Source: Thiohalospira halophila DSM 15071 (GTDB taxonomy: Bacteria; Pseudomonadota; Gammaproteobacteria; Thiohalospirales; Thiohalospiraceae). Taken from it: a DNA stretch of 64,000 nt. Below the pieces are notes generated by a model. It was not told the DNA's origin and searched no databases. It was given only the letters and a program-made list of their open reading frames with translations. A program made the position numbers and the translations under genes. Below are positions 1 through 9,907 of this stretch, in pieces. Positions within the stretch are counted from its first letter, which is position 1. Each line of letters opens with the position of its first letter. The stretch covers positions 184,129 to 248,128 of the forward strand of contig NZ_FOMJ01000003.1 of NCBI RefSeq assembly GCF_900112605.1, given 5' to 3'.

Positions 1-273
1 GTCGGAGCCGTTGCCCAGCAGCAGGTCGGCGGCCTCCGGCACCCCGAAGACCCGGCGCAGGCGGTCGGCGACCTCGCCGGCGGCAGGGTCGGGGTAACGG
101 TTCACCGGCTCGGCAGCCAGTGCCTCCTGCCAGCCCTCGCGCAGCTCCGCCGGCCAGGGCCAGGGATTCTCCATGGCATCGAGCTTGACCAGGCCGGAGG
201 CATCGGCAACCCGGTAGGCCGAGAGCGCCCGGATGGCTGGCCGGACCCACTCCGCCGCCCGCGTCTCAGCCAT
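1..273 (-). CDS. hisC: Histidinol-phosphate aminotransferase, N-terminal part (cut by window edge)
   Basis: Only the first 91 codons lie in the window. The translation begins MAETRAAEW and holds the family's N-terminal landmarks: a substrate-side LDAMENP motif, NRYPDP, and GNGSD at the very edge, which opens the PLP-binding region. The enzyme is a PLP-dependent transaminase that converts imidazole-acetol phosphate to histidinol phosphate. The ATG overlaps the hisD stop by 8 bases, so hisG, hisD and hisC are probably one histidine operon with translational coupling. The catalytic lysine lies outside the window and cannot be checked. Confidence 0.93.
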   Translation of the reverse strand, partial: MAETRAAEWVRPAIRALSAYRVADASGLVKLDAMENPWPWPAELREGWQEALAAEPVNRYPDPAAGEVADRLRRVFGVPEAADLLLGNGSD

Positions 274-1579
274 GGTCGCCCGTTCCCAGCCGGCGACGGG
301 CCGCCTCGGCGTGGGCGCCCAGCCCCTCGCCGTCGGCCAGGGCCGCCGCCGTGGGGCCCAGGGCGGCCGCCCCGGCCGCCGAGCAGCCGATGAGGCTAGA
401 GCGCTTCTGGAAGTCGTAGACCCCCAGGGGCGAGGAGAAACGCGCCGTGCGCGAGGTGGGAAGGACGTGGTTGGGCCCGGCGCAGTAGTCGCCCAGGGAC
501 TCCGAGGTATAGCGACCCAGGAAGATGGCGCCGGCGTGGCGGACCTTCGCCGCCAGCGCCTCGGGCTCGGCCACCGAGAGTTCCAGGTGCTCCGGGGCGA
601 CGCGGTTGATGACCGCGGCCGCATCGTCCAGGTCGCGGCACTGGATGAGGGCGCCGCGGGCCGCCAGGGAGCTCCGGATGATGGTCTCCCGCCCCATGGT
701 GGGCAGCAGGCGATCCATGGCCTCGGCCACCCGATCCAGGTAGGCGGCATCCGGGCAGACCAGGATGGCCTGGGCATCCTCGTCGTGCTCCGCCTGGGAG
801 AAGAGGTCCACCGCCACCCACTCGGGGTCCGTCTCGCCGTCGCAGACCACCAGGATCTCCGAGGGGCCGGCGATCATGTCGATGCCCACGGTGCCGAAGA
901 CCATGCGCTTGGCGGTAGCGACAAAGATATTGCCGGGGCCGACGATCTTGTCCACCGCAGGCACGGTCTCGGTGCCGTAAGCCAGGGCGGCCACGGCCTG
1001 AGCGCCACCGAGGGTGAAGACGCGGTCCACCCCGGCCACGGCCGCGGCGGCCAGGACGAGGTCGTTGAGTTCGCCGTCCGGGGCCGGGACCACCATGACC
1101 AGCTCCCCCACCCCGGCCACCTTGGCCGGGAGGGCGTTCATGAGCACCGAGGAGGGGTAGGCCGCCTTGCCCCCGGGGACGTAGAGACCCGCCCGGTCCA
1201 TGGGGGTGACCTGCTGGCCCAGGACGGTGCCGTCGGCCTCGGTGTACTGCCAGGATTCCTGGCACTGGTGGCGGTGGTAGCCCCGGATCCGCTCGGCGGC
1301 AGTCTCCAGCGCCTGGCGCTGGGCGGACGGCAGGGCCTCCAGGGCCCGCTGCAGGCGCTCGGCGGGCAGCTCCAGGTCCGCCATGGTGGCGGCATCGCGC
1401 CGGTCCAGCCGGTTGGTCTGCTCCACCACGGCGGTATCACCGCGGGTGCGGACGTCGGTGAGGATGTCGCGGACGATGCCCTCCACCCGGTCGTCGGTCC
1501 CCTCTTCCCAGGCCAGGAGGCGGTCCAGGGCGGCGTCGAAGCCGTCCTCGTCGGTATTCAGTCGCTGAATGTCCGGCAT
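266..1579 (-). CDS. hisD: Histidinol dehydrogenase
   Basis: A 437-residue protein, normal length for HisD, which carries out the last two oxidations of histidine synthesis (histidinol to histidine, NAD and zinc dependent, cytoplasmic). Visible signatures are [10 protein letters not shown], the [12 protein letters not shown] segment, the catalytic APEHLEL motif and, near the C terminus, [20 protein letters not shown]. It starts one base after the hisG stop and overlaps hisC at its end, which supports a hisG-hisD-hisC operon. Nothing looks truncated. Confidence 0.97.
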   Translation of the reverse strand: MPDIQRLNTDEDGFDAALDRLLAWEEGTDDRVEGIVRDILTDVRTRGDTAVVEQTNRLDRRDAATMADLELPAERLQRALEALPSAQRQALETAAERIRGYHRHQCQESWQYTEADGTVLGQQVTPMDRAGLYVPGGKAAYPSSVLMNALPAKVAGVGELVMVVPAPDGELNDLVLAAAAVAGVDRVFTLGGAQAVAALAYGTETVPAVDKIVGPGNIFVATAKRMVFGTVGIDMIAGPSEILVVCDGETDPEWVAVDLFSQAEHDEDAQAILVCPDAAYLDRVAEAMDRLLPTMGRETIIRSSLAARGALIQCRDLDDAAAVINRVAPEHLELSVAEPEALAAKVRHAGAIFLGRYTSESLGDYCAGPNHVLPTSRTARFSSPLGVYDFQKRSSLIGCSAAGAAALGPTAAALADGEGLGAHAEAARRRLGTGDHG

Positions 1580-1580
1580 C

Positions 1581-2219
1581 TCACTCCCCTCCCACGGCCT
1601 CGCGGAAGGCCGAGATGATGCCTCCCAGGGCGTCGTGCTTGACCTTCATGGCGGCGCGATTGACCACCAGCCGGGAGCTGATGTCGGCGATGTGCTCCTG
1701 GGGCTCCAGGCCGTTGGCGCGCAGGGTGTTCCCGGTGTCCACCACGTCCACGATGGCATCGGCCAGCCCCACCAGGGGGGCCAGCTCCATGGAGCCGTAG
1801 AGCTTGATGATCTCGACCTGCTCGCCCTTCTCGGCGTAGTAGCGCCGGGTGGTGTGGACGTACTTGGTGGCGATGCGCCGGCGTCCGCGCGGCGGCTCGG
1901 CCTCCCCGGCCCGGCCGGCGACCATGAGCCGGCAGGCGGCAATACCGAGATCCACCGGCTCGTAGAGGCCGTCGCCGCCGTGCTCCATGAGCACGTCCTT
2001 GCCGGCGACGCCGATGTCGGCGGCGCCGTACTGGACGTAGGTGGGCACGTCCGAGGCGCGCACGATGACGATGCGCACGCCGGGGCGGTTGGTCTCCAGG
2101 ATCAGGCGGCGGCTGCTCTCGGGGTCTTCCGCCGGCTCGATGCCGGCGTGGCGCAGCAGCGGTACTGTCTCCTCGAAGATCCGGCCCTTGGAGAGCGCCA
2201 GGGTGATCGGCTCGGCCAT
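1581..2219 (-). CDS. hisG: ATP phosphoribosyltransferase, short form (catalytic subunit)
   Basis: First step of histidine synthesis, joining ATP and PRPP. I start it at the ATG giving [17 protein letters not shown], preceded by GGAAGGAAAGAGGGA; an upstream in-frame extension has no family similarity. That gives 212 residues, the short HisG form, which lacks the C-terminal regulatory domain of the roughly 300-residue enzyme. Short HisG normally needs the HisRS-like partner HisZ for activity and feedback control; hisZ is not in this window. Motifs include [15 protein letters not shown] and the PRPP-binding DIVDTGNTL-like [15 protein letters not shown]. It lies 16 bases downstream of murA. Confidence 0.95.
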   Translation of the reverse strand: MAEPITLALSKGRIFEETVPLLRHAGIEPAEDPESSRRLILETNRPGVRIVIVRASDVPTYVQYGAADIGVAGKDVLMEHGGDGLYEPVDLGIAACRLMVAGRAGEAEPPRGRRRIATKYVHTTRRYYAEKGEQVEIIKLYGSMELAPLVGLADAIVDVVDTGNTLRANGLEPQEHIADISSRLVVNRAAMKVKHDALGGIISAFREAVGGE

Positions 2220-2235
2220 TCCCTCTTTCCTTCCT

Positions 2236-3537
<1,302 letters not shown>

Positions 3538-3798
3538 CTAGCCGGAGGTTACGCGCAGCTTGCGGGCGCGCTCCCACTCGTCCGGCGTGTGGGCCTGAAT
3601 GGTCAGGGCGTGGAGTTCCCCGCTGGTGATGGCCTCGTTCACCGCCTTGTAGACCATCTGCTGGCGCTTGACCTTGCTGACGCCCTCGAAGGCGGGGCTG
3701 ACCACCACCGCCTCGAAGTGGCTGCCATCCCCGGTAACCTCGGCCTCGCTGTCCGGGACCGTGGCCTCGATGCGCTCCTTGACCGTCGCCGACTCCAT
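3538..3798 (-). CDS. ibaG: BolA/IbaG family protein
   Basis: An 86-residue member of the BolA family, which binds monothiol glutaredoxins and [2Fe-2S] clusters and links to acid stress and envelope control. I use the ATG giving MESATVKERIEAT, because it follows a GGGGGAAACG ribosome site; an upstream start would add ten unconserved residues. The central HFEAVVVSPAFEG and KVKRQQMVYKAVNE segments are typical. It lies directly upstream of murA on the same strand, the usual IbaG position. Confidence 0.9.
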   Translation of the reverse strand: MESATVKERIEATVPDSEAEVTGDGSHFEAVVVSPAFEGVSKVKRQQMVYKAVNEAITSGELHALTIQAHTPDEWERARKLRVTSG

Positions 3799-3902
3799 CG
3801 TTTCCCCCGTCCTGACCTTCGCTGACAATGATCCACGAGGATACAGGAAAGCGCGGACCCTCCGCCACAGGCGCCCCGCCCCGTTCAGGGCCCGGGCGGT
3901 CC

Positions 3903-4664
3903 TCAGCTGCGCAGCTTGTAGCCCCGCTGGAGCAGCGCCAGTGCCAGGCCGCCGGCGAGGGCGAAGAAGAACACGCCCATCCCCAGGCTCAGCCAGGGCG
4001 AGACATCCGACTTCTCGATGAAGGCCCAGCGGAAGCCGTCGATCATGTAGAAGAAGGGGTTGAGCAGCGAGAGCTCCCGCCAGAAACCCGGCAGGGAGTG
4101 GATGGAGTAGAAGACCCCGGCCAGGAAGGAGAGGGGCACGATGATGAAATTCTGGAAGGCCGCCAGCTGGTCGAACTTCTCCGCCCAGACCCCGGCGATG
4201 ATCCCCAGCGCCCCCAGGATCCCCGAGGCGAGGACGGCGAAGACCAGCGCCATCAGCGGATGGGCCAGGGGCACATCGATGAAGATCCCGGCCACCAGCC
4301 AGACCACCGCCCCGACCAGGACGCCGCGGAGGATGGCCGCCAGGGTGAAGGCGGTGAAGAACTCCGACGGCGACAGCGGGGACAGCAGCACGAAGACGAT
4401 GTTGCCGTTCATCTTCGACTGGATGAGGCTCGACGAGCTGTTGGCGAAGGCGTTCTGCAGCACCGACATCATGGCCAGCCCCGGCACCAAGAAGGTAAGG
4501 AAGGGGACGCCGTCCCAGATGTCCACCCGGTCGGAGAGCGCCTGGCTGAAGACCAGCAGGTAGAGCAGCGTGGTAATAGCCGGCGTGAGGACCGTCTGAA
4601 TGGTCACCTTGGCGAAGCGCAGGACCTCCTTGCGGGTCAGGGCATAGATGCCGCGGATATTCAT
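3903..4664 (-). CDS. ABC exporter permease, YadH type (ABC-2)
   Basis: A 253-residue membrane protein starting MNIRGIYALTRKEVLRF, with about six hydrophobic segments and the ABC-2 pattern (a charged KEVLRF entry, then TVLTPAITTLLYLLVF; later NPFFYMIDGFRWAF). The ATG shares one base with the stop of the ATPase gene, so the two form one exporter. The substrate of YadGH-type pumps is not established. Its place between mlaB and ibaG, where E. coli has no such pair, suggests an envelope role, which is inference. A second such pair lies at 54514-56243. Confidence 0.88.
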   Translation of the reverse strand: MNIRGIYALTRKEVLRFAKVTIQTVLTPAITTLLYLLVFSQALSDRVDIWDGVPFLTFLVPGLAMMSVLQNAFANSSSSLIQSKMNGNIVFVLLSPLSPSEFFTAFTLAAILRGVLVGAVVWLVAGIFIDVPLAHPLMALVFAVLASGILGALGIIAGVWAEKFDQLAAFQNFIIVPLSFLAGVFYSIHSLPGFWRELSLLNPFFYMIDGFRWAFIEKSDVSPWLSLGMGVFFFALAGGLALALLQRGYKLRS

Positions 4665-5593
4665 CAGGCCGCCTCCTCGTCGCCGGTGAGCTCCATGAAG
4701 ACGTCCTCCAGGCTGGGCTCCTCGGTATGGATATCGGTCACGCCCACGCCGGCGCGGAAGAGGGCCGCGAGTACCTCGCCGGCATTGTCCGTATCCTTGC
4801 GCAGGCGCAGGGTCACGCCGCAACCACTGCGATCCACGATGCGTTCACTGACCGCTTCGGGCAGTACCGCATGCTCGTCGGTGAGGGTCAGGCGGAGCAG
4901 CCGCCACGGGTAGCGATTGAGCAGACCGTCCTTGGTATCCAGGGCGCAGACGGCGCCGTGATCCAGGATGGCGATGCGATCGCAGAGCGCCTCCGCCTCC
5001 TCCAGGTAGTGGGTGGTCAGGACGATGGTGTGGCCCTCGCCGTGGAGCTTGCGGGTGAGCCGCCACAGCGCCTGGCGCAGCTCCACGTCCACCCCGGCGG
5101 TGGGCTCGTCCAGGACCACCACCGGCGGCCGGTGGACCAGCGCCTGGGCGATGAGGACCCGGCGTTTCATCCCGCCGGAGAGCGCCTGCATGTTGGCATC
5201 CGCCTTGTCCGTCAGGTCGAGGACGTGGAGGAGCTCGTCGATCCAGGGGCCGTTGCGCAGCAGCCCGAAGTAGCCGGACTGCAGCTCCAGCAGCTCGCGC
5301 ACGGAGAAGAAGGGATCGTAGACCAGCTCCTGGGGGACCACCCCCAGGGCGGCCCGGGCCCGGCGGAAGTCGGAGACGGTATCGTGGCCCATGATCCGGA
5401 CCCGGCCGCTGCTGGCCCGGGCCAGGCCGGCCATGATCCCGATGAGGGTCGACTTGCCGGCACCGTTGGGACCGAGCAGGCCGAAGAACTCCCCCTGCTC
5501 GATGCGTAGATCCACCCCCTTCAGGGCCTCCAGGAGGCCGTAGTGCTTGCGGACGTCGGCGATATCCACCGCCGGGATGTCACTCGTCGCCAT
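4664..5593 (-). CDS. ABC exporter ATP-binding protein, YadG type
   Basis: A 309-residue ATPase with Walker A GPNGAGKST (residues 41-49), signature LSGGMKRR (about 138), Walker B VVVLDEP (about 158) and the H-loop LTTHYLEEAE. A C-terminal extension of about 90 residues after the nucleotide-binding domain is typical of ABC-2 drug or polysaccharide exporter ATPases. It overlaps the STAS gene by 14 bases upstream and the permease gene by one base downstream, so it is probably co-transcribed with the Mla genes. Confidence 0.9.
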   Translation of the reverse strand: MATSDIPAVDIADVRKHYGLLEALKGVDLRIEQGEFFGLLGPNGAGKSTLIGIMAGLARASSGRVRIMGHDTVSDFRRARAALGVVPQELVYDPFFSVRELLELQSGYFGLLRNGPWIDELLHVLDLTDKADANMQALSGGMKRRVLIAQALVHRPPVVVLDEPTAGVDVELRQALWRLTRKLHGEGHTIVLTTHYLEEAEALCDRIAILDHGAVCALDTKDGLLNRYPWRLLRLTLTDEHAVLPEAVSERIVDRSGCGVTLRLRKDTDNAGEVLAALFRAGVGVTDIHTEEPSLEDVFMELTGDEEAA

Positions 5594-5873
5594 GGTCGAG
5601 TACCTCCGTGATGCCGCTCACGCGGGCGATGGCCGCCAGCTGCGACGGCAGGTGATGATAGTTCAACGGGCTACCGTTGCCGTGGGCCGCGGCGAGCCAG
5701 TCCAGCAACAGGGCGAGACCGGCGGAGTCGGCCCGGGTTACGCCGCCCAGGTCCACCTCCCCGGTGGGTGCGGGCGTTCGCGCCAGCTCGGGGACGGTGG
5801 CGAAGGTCAAGCGCCCGGACAGGCGGTACCCCGCCTCCGTTGCCTCCAGGCGCGGCGCCTCCTCCGCGGTCAC
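5580..5873 (-). CDS. mlaB: STAS-domain protein, MlaB-like
   Basis: A 97-residue STAS-only protein. The VDLGGVTRADSAGLALLLDWL stretch is the conserved helix start with the Ser that MlaB uses to contact the MlaF ATPase. MlaB supports assembly and activity of the MlaFEDB inner-membrane complex, which moves phospholipids between membranes. The GTG start overlaps the mlaD stop (GTGA), and the end overlaps yadG. In E. coli mlaC lies between mlaD and mlaB; here the two genes abut, so there is no room for it. Confidence 0.85.
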   Translation of the reverse strand: MTAEEAPRLEATEAGYRLSGRLTFATVPELARTPAPTGEVDLGGVTRADSAGLALLLDWLAAAHGNGSPLNYHHLPSQLAAIARVSGITEVLDHGDE

Positions 5874-6355
5874 TGCGCCCCCCCGGAGTCGCTACCCGAA
5901 CCGCTACCGCCGTCGAAGAGGAACTGGCCCACCAGCTCCTCCAGCACCATGGCCGACTGCGTGATGGTGATGCGGTCGCCCTCGGTGAGTGGCTGCGGCA
6001 CCCCGCCGGGGTCCAGGGCGATGTAGTTCTCCCCCAGCAGCCCCTCGGTATAGATGCTCGCCGTGGTATCCATGGGGAATTCGTACTCCCGGCTCAACTG
6101 CAGCGTTACCCGTGCCTGGTAGGCATCGGGGGCGTACTCGATCCCCTTCACCGTCCCCACCCGGACGCCGGCCACCCGGACCGGAGCGCCGGTGGTGAGG
6201 CCGCCGATATTGTCGAAATAGGCCTCCACCGGGTAGCTCTCGCCACCCTGGAAGCCGGTCATGTCCGTGGCGCGCAGGGCGAGGAAGAAGATCGCCGCCA
6301 CCCCCAGGACTACAAACAGCCCTACTGCCAGTTCCACTGCCCGGGAAGCATTCAT
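5870..6355 (-). CDS. mlaD: Phospholipid transport protein MlaD (MCE domain)
   Basis: A 161-residue protein with one N-terminal membrane anchor ([21 protein letters not shown]) and a single MCE domain: [24 protein letters not shown] followed by the [17 protein letters not shown] strand. MlaD forms a periplasmic hexameric ring on the MlaFE transporter and passes lipid to or from a carrier. The C terminus is a Gly/Ser-rich tail. The ATG overlaps the mlaE stop (ATGA). Confidence 0.95.
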   Translation of the reverse strand: MNASRAVELAVGLFVVLGVAAIFFLALRATDMTGFQGGESYPVEAYFDNIGGLTTGAPVRVAGVRVGTVKGIEYAPDAYQARVTLQLSREYEFPMDTTASIYTEGLLGENYIALDPGGVPQPLTEGDRITITQSAMVLEELVGQFLFDGGSGSGSDSGGAQ

Positions 6356-7152
6356 GCCGCATCTCCAAACATCAGTGCCGTGAGTACGAAGTCCAGCCCC
6401 AGGACGGCCAGGGAGGTATGGACCACGGTGCGTGTCGTGGCGCGGCTCACCCCCTCGGAGGTGGGCCGCGCGTCATAACCCTGGTAGACGGCGATCCAGC
6501 CGGCCACCACGCCGAAGGCGACACTCTTGATGACGCCGTTCACGAGATCTTCGCGGAAGGAGACCGTACTCTGGATCTGGCTCCAGAAGGTGCTGCCCTC
6601 CAGCCCCAGCAGCTCCACCGCCACCACGTAGCCACCCAGCAGGCCCACGGCGCTGAACATCGCCGTCAGCAGCGGCAGGGCGATGATGGCGGCGAAGAAG
6701 CGCGGCCCCAGGACCCGGCGGATGGGGTCCACCGCCATCATCTCCATGCTCGCCAGCTGCTCGGTGGCCTTCATCAGCCCGATCTCGGCGGTAAGGGCCG
6801 AACCGGCCCGGCCGGCGAAGAGCAGCGCCGCCACCACCGGCCCCAGCTCGCGCAGCAGCGAAAGCGCCACCACCGGCCCCAGGGACTGCTCGGCGCCGAA
6901 GTTCACCAGGGTGTGGAAGAGCTGCAGCCCCAGGACCATGCCGACGAACAACCCCGAGACGACGATGATGACGAACGACAGGACGCCGACGCTGAAGACC
7001 TGTGACACCACCAGTCCGGGCCGGGTCACGGCCACGGGGAGGCTCGCCACCAGGGCCACCAGAAGACGCGCCGCCCGGCCCAGCCGCTGGACGCCCTCGA
7101 TGGTGCTGCGCCCCAGCCGCTGCAGACCATCCACCGCGCCGGACCCGATCAC
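6352..7152 (-). CDS. mlaE: Phospholipid ABC transporter permease MlaE
   Basis: A 266-residue integral membrane protein of the MlaE family. It carries [18 protein letters not shown], the conserved [26 protein letters not shown] core and the [16 protein letters not shown] cytoplasmic motif. It works with MlaF, MlaD and MlaB in the inner membrane. The GTG start overlaps the mlaF stop (GTGA). The length is normal. Confidence 0.96.
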   Translation of the reverse strand: MIGSGAVDGLQRLGRSTIEGVQRLGRAARLLVALVASLPVAVTRPGLVVSQVFSVGVLSFVIIVVSGLFVGMVLGLQLFHTLVNFGAEQSLGPVVALSLLRELGPVVAALLFAGRAGSALTAEIGLMKATEQLASMEMMAVDPIRRVLGPRFFAAIIALPLLTAMFSAVGLLGGYVVAVELLGLEGSTFWSQIQSTVSFREDLVNGVIKSVAFGVVAGWIAVYQGYDARPTSEGVSRATTRTVVHTSLAVLGLDFVLTALMFGDAA

Positions 7153-7961
7153 GACCGCACCCCCTTGCCCAGCAGCTCTTCCCGGAAGGGCGGCGCCGGG
7201 TAGTGGAAGGGGACCGGCCCGTCCGGCAGGGCGCCCAGGAACTGGCGCGTCCAGGCCGACTCGCTGGCCTGCAGCTCGGCCGGCGTCCCCGCCTCGGTGA
7301 CCCGGCCGCCGGCGAGCAGATAGGCGTAATCCGCGATGCTCACGGTCTCGGCGACATCGTGGGAGACGATGATGCTGGTCATGCCCAGGGCGTCGTTGAG
7401 TTCCCGGATGAGGGTGACCAGGACCCCCATGGAGATGGGGTCCTGGCCGGTGAAGGGCTCGTCGTAGAGCATGATGGCCGGATCCAGCGCCACGGCCCGG
7501 GCCAGTGCCACCCGGCGCGCCATGCCGCCGGAGAGCTCCGCCGGCATCAGCTCCCGCGCCCCGCGCAGACCCACCGCCTCGAGCTTGAGCAGGACCAGCT
7601 GGCGAATGACCCGCTCGGAGAGCCGGGTATGCTCGCGCAGGGGGAAGGCGACGTTGTCGTAGACCGACAGGTCGGTAAACAGCGCCCCGCTCTGGAAGAG
7701 CATCCCCAGCCGCTTGCGCAGCTCGAACAGCGAGCGCCGTCCCAGGGTGGTGACCTCCTGCCCCTCCACGCGGACAGAACCGGACTGCGGCCGGATCTGG
7801 CCGCCGATGAGGCGCAGCAGGGTGGTCTTGCCGGTCCCGCTGGGCCCCATGATGGCGCTCACCGAGCCCGGCGCCACCGCCATGTCCACGCCATCGAAGA
7901 TGGGGTCCCCCCCGTAGCCGAAGGTGAGATCCCGGATCGCTACTGCCTCGTCAGCCGCCAA
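7149..7961 (-). CDS. mlaF: Phospholipid ABC transporter ATPase MlaF
   Basis: A 270-residue ATPase with Walker [10 protein letters not shown] (39-47), signature ELSGGMARR and Walker [14 protein letters not shown], all as in MlaF. The start codon appears to be TTG, preceded by AGGGGAAGG; no ATG or GTG lies close enough to keep the first beta strand. This is the first gene of a tightly overlapping run mlaF-mlaE-mlaD-mlaB-yadG-yadH. Its promoter should lie in 7962-8021, where I see no clear consensus. Confidence 0.94.
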   Translation of the reverse strand: MAADEAVAIRDLTFGYGGDPIFDGVDMAVAPGSVSAIMGPSGTGKTTLLRLIGGQIRPQSGSVRVEGQEVTTLGRRSLFELRKRLGMLFQSGALFTDLSVYDNVAFPLREHTRLSERVIRQLVLLKLEAVGLRGARELMPAELSGGMARRVALARAVALDPAIMLYDEPFTGQDPISMGVLVTLIRELNDALGMTSIIVSHDVAETVSIADYAYLLAGGRVTEAGTPAELQASESAWTRQFLGALPDGPVPFHYPAPPFREELLGKGVRS

Positions 7962-8021
7962 GCGCCCTTCCCCTGGTTCCTGCGTATTCGTCGCGTGCGC
8001 TCATGGTACCGGATGAACCGG

Positions 8022-8540
8022 TCACAGACCCATGAGTTCCGCTACCGTCCGTGCCCGCTCCAGCGCCTCGGGAACCCCGGCCTCGCCCTCGATGACCAGG
8101 AAGCCGGCCGCCGCGCCGCTGCCGGAGAGCGCCTCCCAGGCCACCCGCAGCGCCGGCGGCGTGGCGGCCTCGACCGTCACTCGGCTCAGGGCGATGCCGC
8201 CGGCGGTCGCCACTTCGCCGTTCTCCGGCCAGGCCAGCCGCGGCAGCGTCCCCTCGCCGGGGCCGATGGCGGCGACCAGACGCTCCGCCAGCGCCGCCTC
8301 GACCCCGGCCGGCGGCGTCCCCTCCACCAGGAAGCCGAACCCTTCCGGGGTGTCGGCGTACCACTGCCGCGCCTGCTCGGCGGACGCCTCAGCCCAGGCG
8401 GCCGCCGGAACGACCACGGCGGGGAACTCGTTGGCGTAGTAGGTGAGCCGCCACTCCGCCGGCAGATCCTCGGGGTAGAAGCCCCCGGACCACGCCGCAT
8501 GGTCCCAGCCGCGGGTCGCCACGTAACCGAATCGTGCCAT
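8022..8540 (-). CDS. Short DUF72-like protein, function unknown
   Basis: A 172-residue protein whose start resembles the YecE/DUF72 family: GYVATRGWDHAAWSGGFYPEDLPAEWRL recalls the usual Gly-Trp, then FYP, then LxYYA pattern (here LTYYANEFPAV). DUF72 proteins are usually about 240-300 residues, so this is a shortened or divergent member. The C-terminal half (AGFLVIEGEAGVPEALERARTV) has no motif I recognise. The ATG follows AGAGGAGGACCC, a strong ribosome site, so it is probably expressed. It lies 60 bases upstream of mlaF on the same strand. Confidence 0.6.
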   Translation of the reverse strand: MARFGYVATRGWDHAAWSGGFYPEDLPAEWRLTYYANEFPAVVVPAAAWAEASAEQARQWYADTPEGFGFLVEGTPPAGVEAALAERLVAAIGPGEGTLPRLAWPENGEVATAGGIALSRVTVEAATPPALRVAWEALSGSGAAAGFLVIEGEAGVPEALERARTVAELMGL

Positions 8541-8628
8541 GGGTCCTCCTCTACCAGACGGTCAGTATGATCCCCGACGGCGAAATCGCCAACCCCGAGA
8601 CATCCAGGCTCTTGCCCGCAAAAGGCCC

Positions 8629-8740
8629 GGCGGCTGGTGCGAGTCCCTGATACCCGATCGTCGGCAGTAGGGATGCTGCCGTCGAGCCGACAGGGACGTC
8701 TTTACGGCGTATCGGGTATCAGGGCCTCGTACCAGCCGCC
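8629..8740. repeat. Long inverted repeat with CAGGGACG-type core (element A)
   Basis: Arms at 8629-8658 and 8711-8740 are 30 bases each and complementary except at two positions. Between them is a 52-base core with its own hairpin (CGGCAG at 8661-8666 with CTGCCG at 8676-8681, AGGGATG near its loop), then CAGGGACG at about 8691-8698. The same core occurs at 39373-39423 between different arms. The element fills most of the gap between two divergent genes (8540 and 8837), so it is not a plain terminator. I know no named family for it. Confidence 0.75.
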
Positions 8741-8836
8741 CCCGGAATGCACCCACCCTTTACCACCCCCCGGACGCAGGCCCTGCGATATGGGATACTC
8801 CCGCCATCGGCAGCCGGGTCCCAGGGGCCGTTCACC

Positions 8837-9907
8837 ATGCGCTTCGACCTCTTCAACGAACTCTCCGTCCCCGCCCACGGCCAGCGGGACGAACGCCAGG
8901 TCTTCCGGGAGACCCTGGAGGAGTGGGCACTGGCCGATGAACTGGGCTTCGACACCGCCTGGCTGGTGGAACACCACTTCATGCCGGAGTACTCCCACGC
9001 CACCGCCCCGGCGCTCTTCCTGGCGGCGGCGGCCCAGCGGACCCGGCGCATGCGGCTGGGCCACGCCGTGGTGCCGCTGCCCTACCACCATCCGGTGCGG
9101 GTCGCCGAGTCCACCGCCACCCTGGATGTCCTCTCCGAGGGGCGGGTGGAGTTCGGGTTCGGCCGCGGCTTCTCCCCCTCGGAATACGCCGCCTTCGGCG
9201 TGCGCATGGCGGACAGCCGGACCCTCACCGCGGAGTCCCTGGCCATCTGCCGCCAGGCCTGGGCGGAGGGCCGGGTGGACCACCACGGCGACCACTGGGA
9301 CTTCGACGACCTGGCCGTGACCCCCCGCCCCCTGCAACAGCCCCATCCGCCGCTGTGGAGTGCCGCCGTCAGCCCCGAGAGCTTCGAGCTGGCCGGCAGC
9401 GAGGGCATCGGGGCGCTGGCCGGCCCCTTCAAGCCCTGGTTCATGGTCCGGGAGGACATCCGCCGCTACCGCGAGGCCTTCACGGCCGCCGGCCATCCTG
9501 CCGGGGTGGAGCCGCGAGTGGGCATGACGCTGGGGATCTTCTGCCTCCCCGACGGGCGGGAGGCGCGGCGGCTGGCCAGGCCGGCGGTGGAGTGGTTCTA
9601 CGGCCACCTCCTGGGCCAGACCCGCCCGGTCCTCAAGAGCCTCTACGAGGGCTACGAGTACTACCAGAAGTGGGGCCGCTGGCGGCCGCTGCTGGAACGG
9701 GCCGTGAGCCTGCGCCTGCTGGAGGCGCTGGGCATGGTCATCGTCGGCGATCCGGCCCACTGTCGGCGCCGCCTGGCCGAGCTGGCCGAGGCCGGCGTGG
9801 ACCACACCCTCTGCGCCGTAGGGGCCGGCGCCCTGCCCACCGGGGAGACGCGCCGGAGCCTGCATACCCTGGCCGAGGAGGTGATCCCGGCCCTGCGCGA
9901 GCCGTGA
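8837..9907 (+). CDS. Luciferase-like (LLM class) flavin-dependent oxidoreductase
   Basis: A 356-residue protein with the bacterial luciferase-like TIM-barrel pattern: TAWLVEHHFMPEY, then LGHAVVPLPYHHPVRVAES and LSEGRVEFGFGRG. These F420 or FMN monooxygenases use reduced flavin; the substrate cannot be read from sequence. I start at MRFDLFNELSV, the usual first strand, with AGGGG upstream. It overlaps the epimerase gene by four bases, so the two are co-transcribed. It is not a light-producing LuxA: no luxB or other lux gene is nearby. Confidence 0.88.
   Translation: MRFDLFNELSVPAHGQRDERQVFRETLEEWALADELGFDTAWLVEHHFMPEYSHATAPALFLAAAAQRTRRMRLGHAVVPLPYHHPVRVAESTATLDVLSEGRVEFGFGRGFSPSEYAAFGVRMADSRTLTAESLAICRQAWAEGRVDHHGDHWDFDDLAVTPRPLQQPHPPLWSAAVSPESFELAGSEGIGALAGPFKPWFMVREDIRRYREAFTAAGHPAGVEPRVGMTLGIFCLPDGREARRLARPAVEWFYGHLLGQTRPVLKSLYEGYEYYQKWGRWRPLLERAVSLRLLEALGMVIVGDPAHCRRRLAELAEAGVDHTLCAVGAGALPTGETRRSLHTLAEEVIPALREP

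Noticed and set aside
8837..9907. Bacterial luciferase (luxA)
   Set aside because: Only general LLM-family motifs are present; no luxB or aldehyde-supply genes are nearby.
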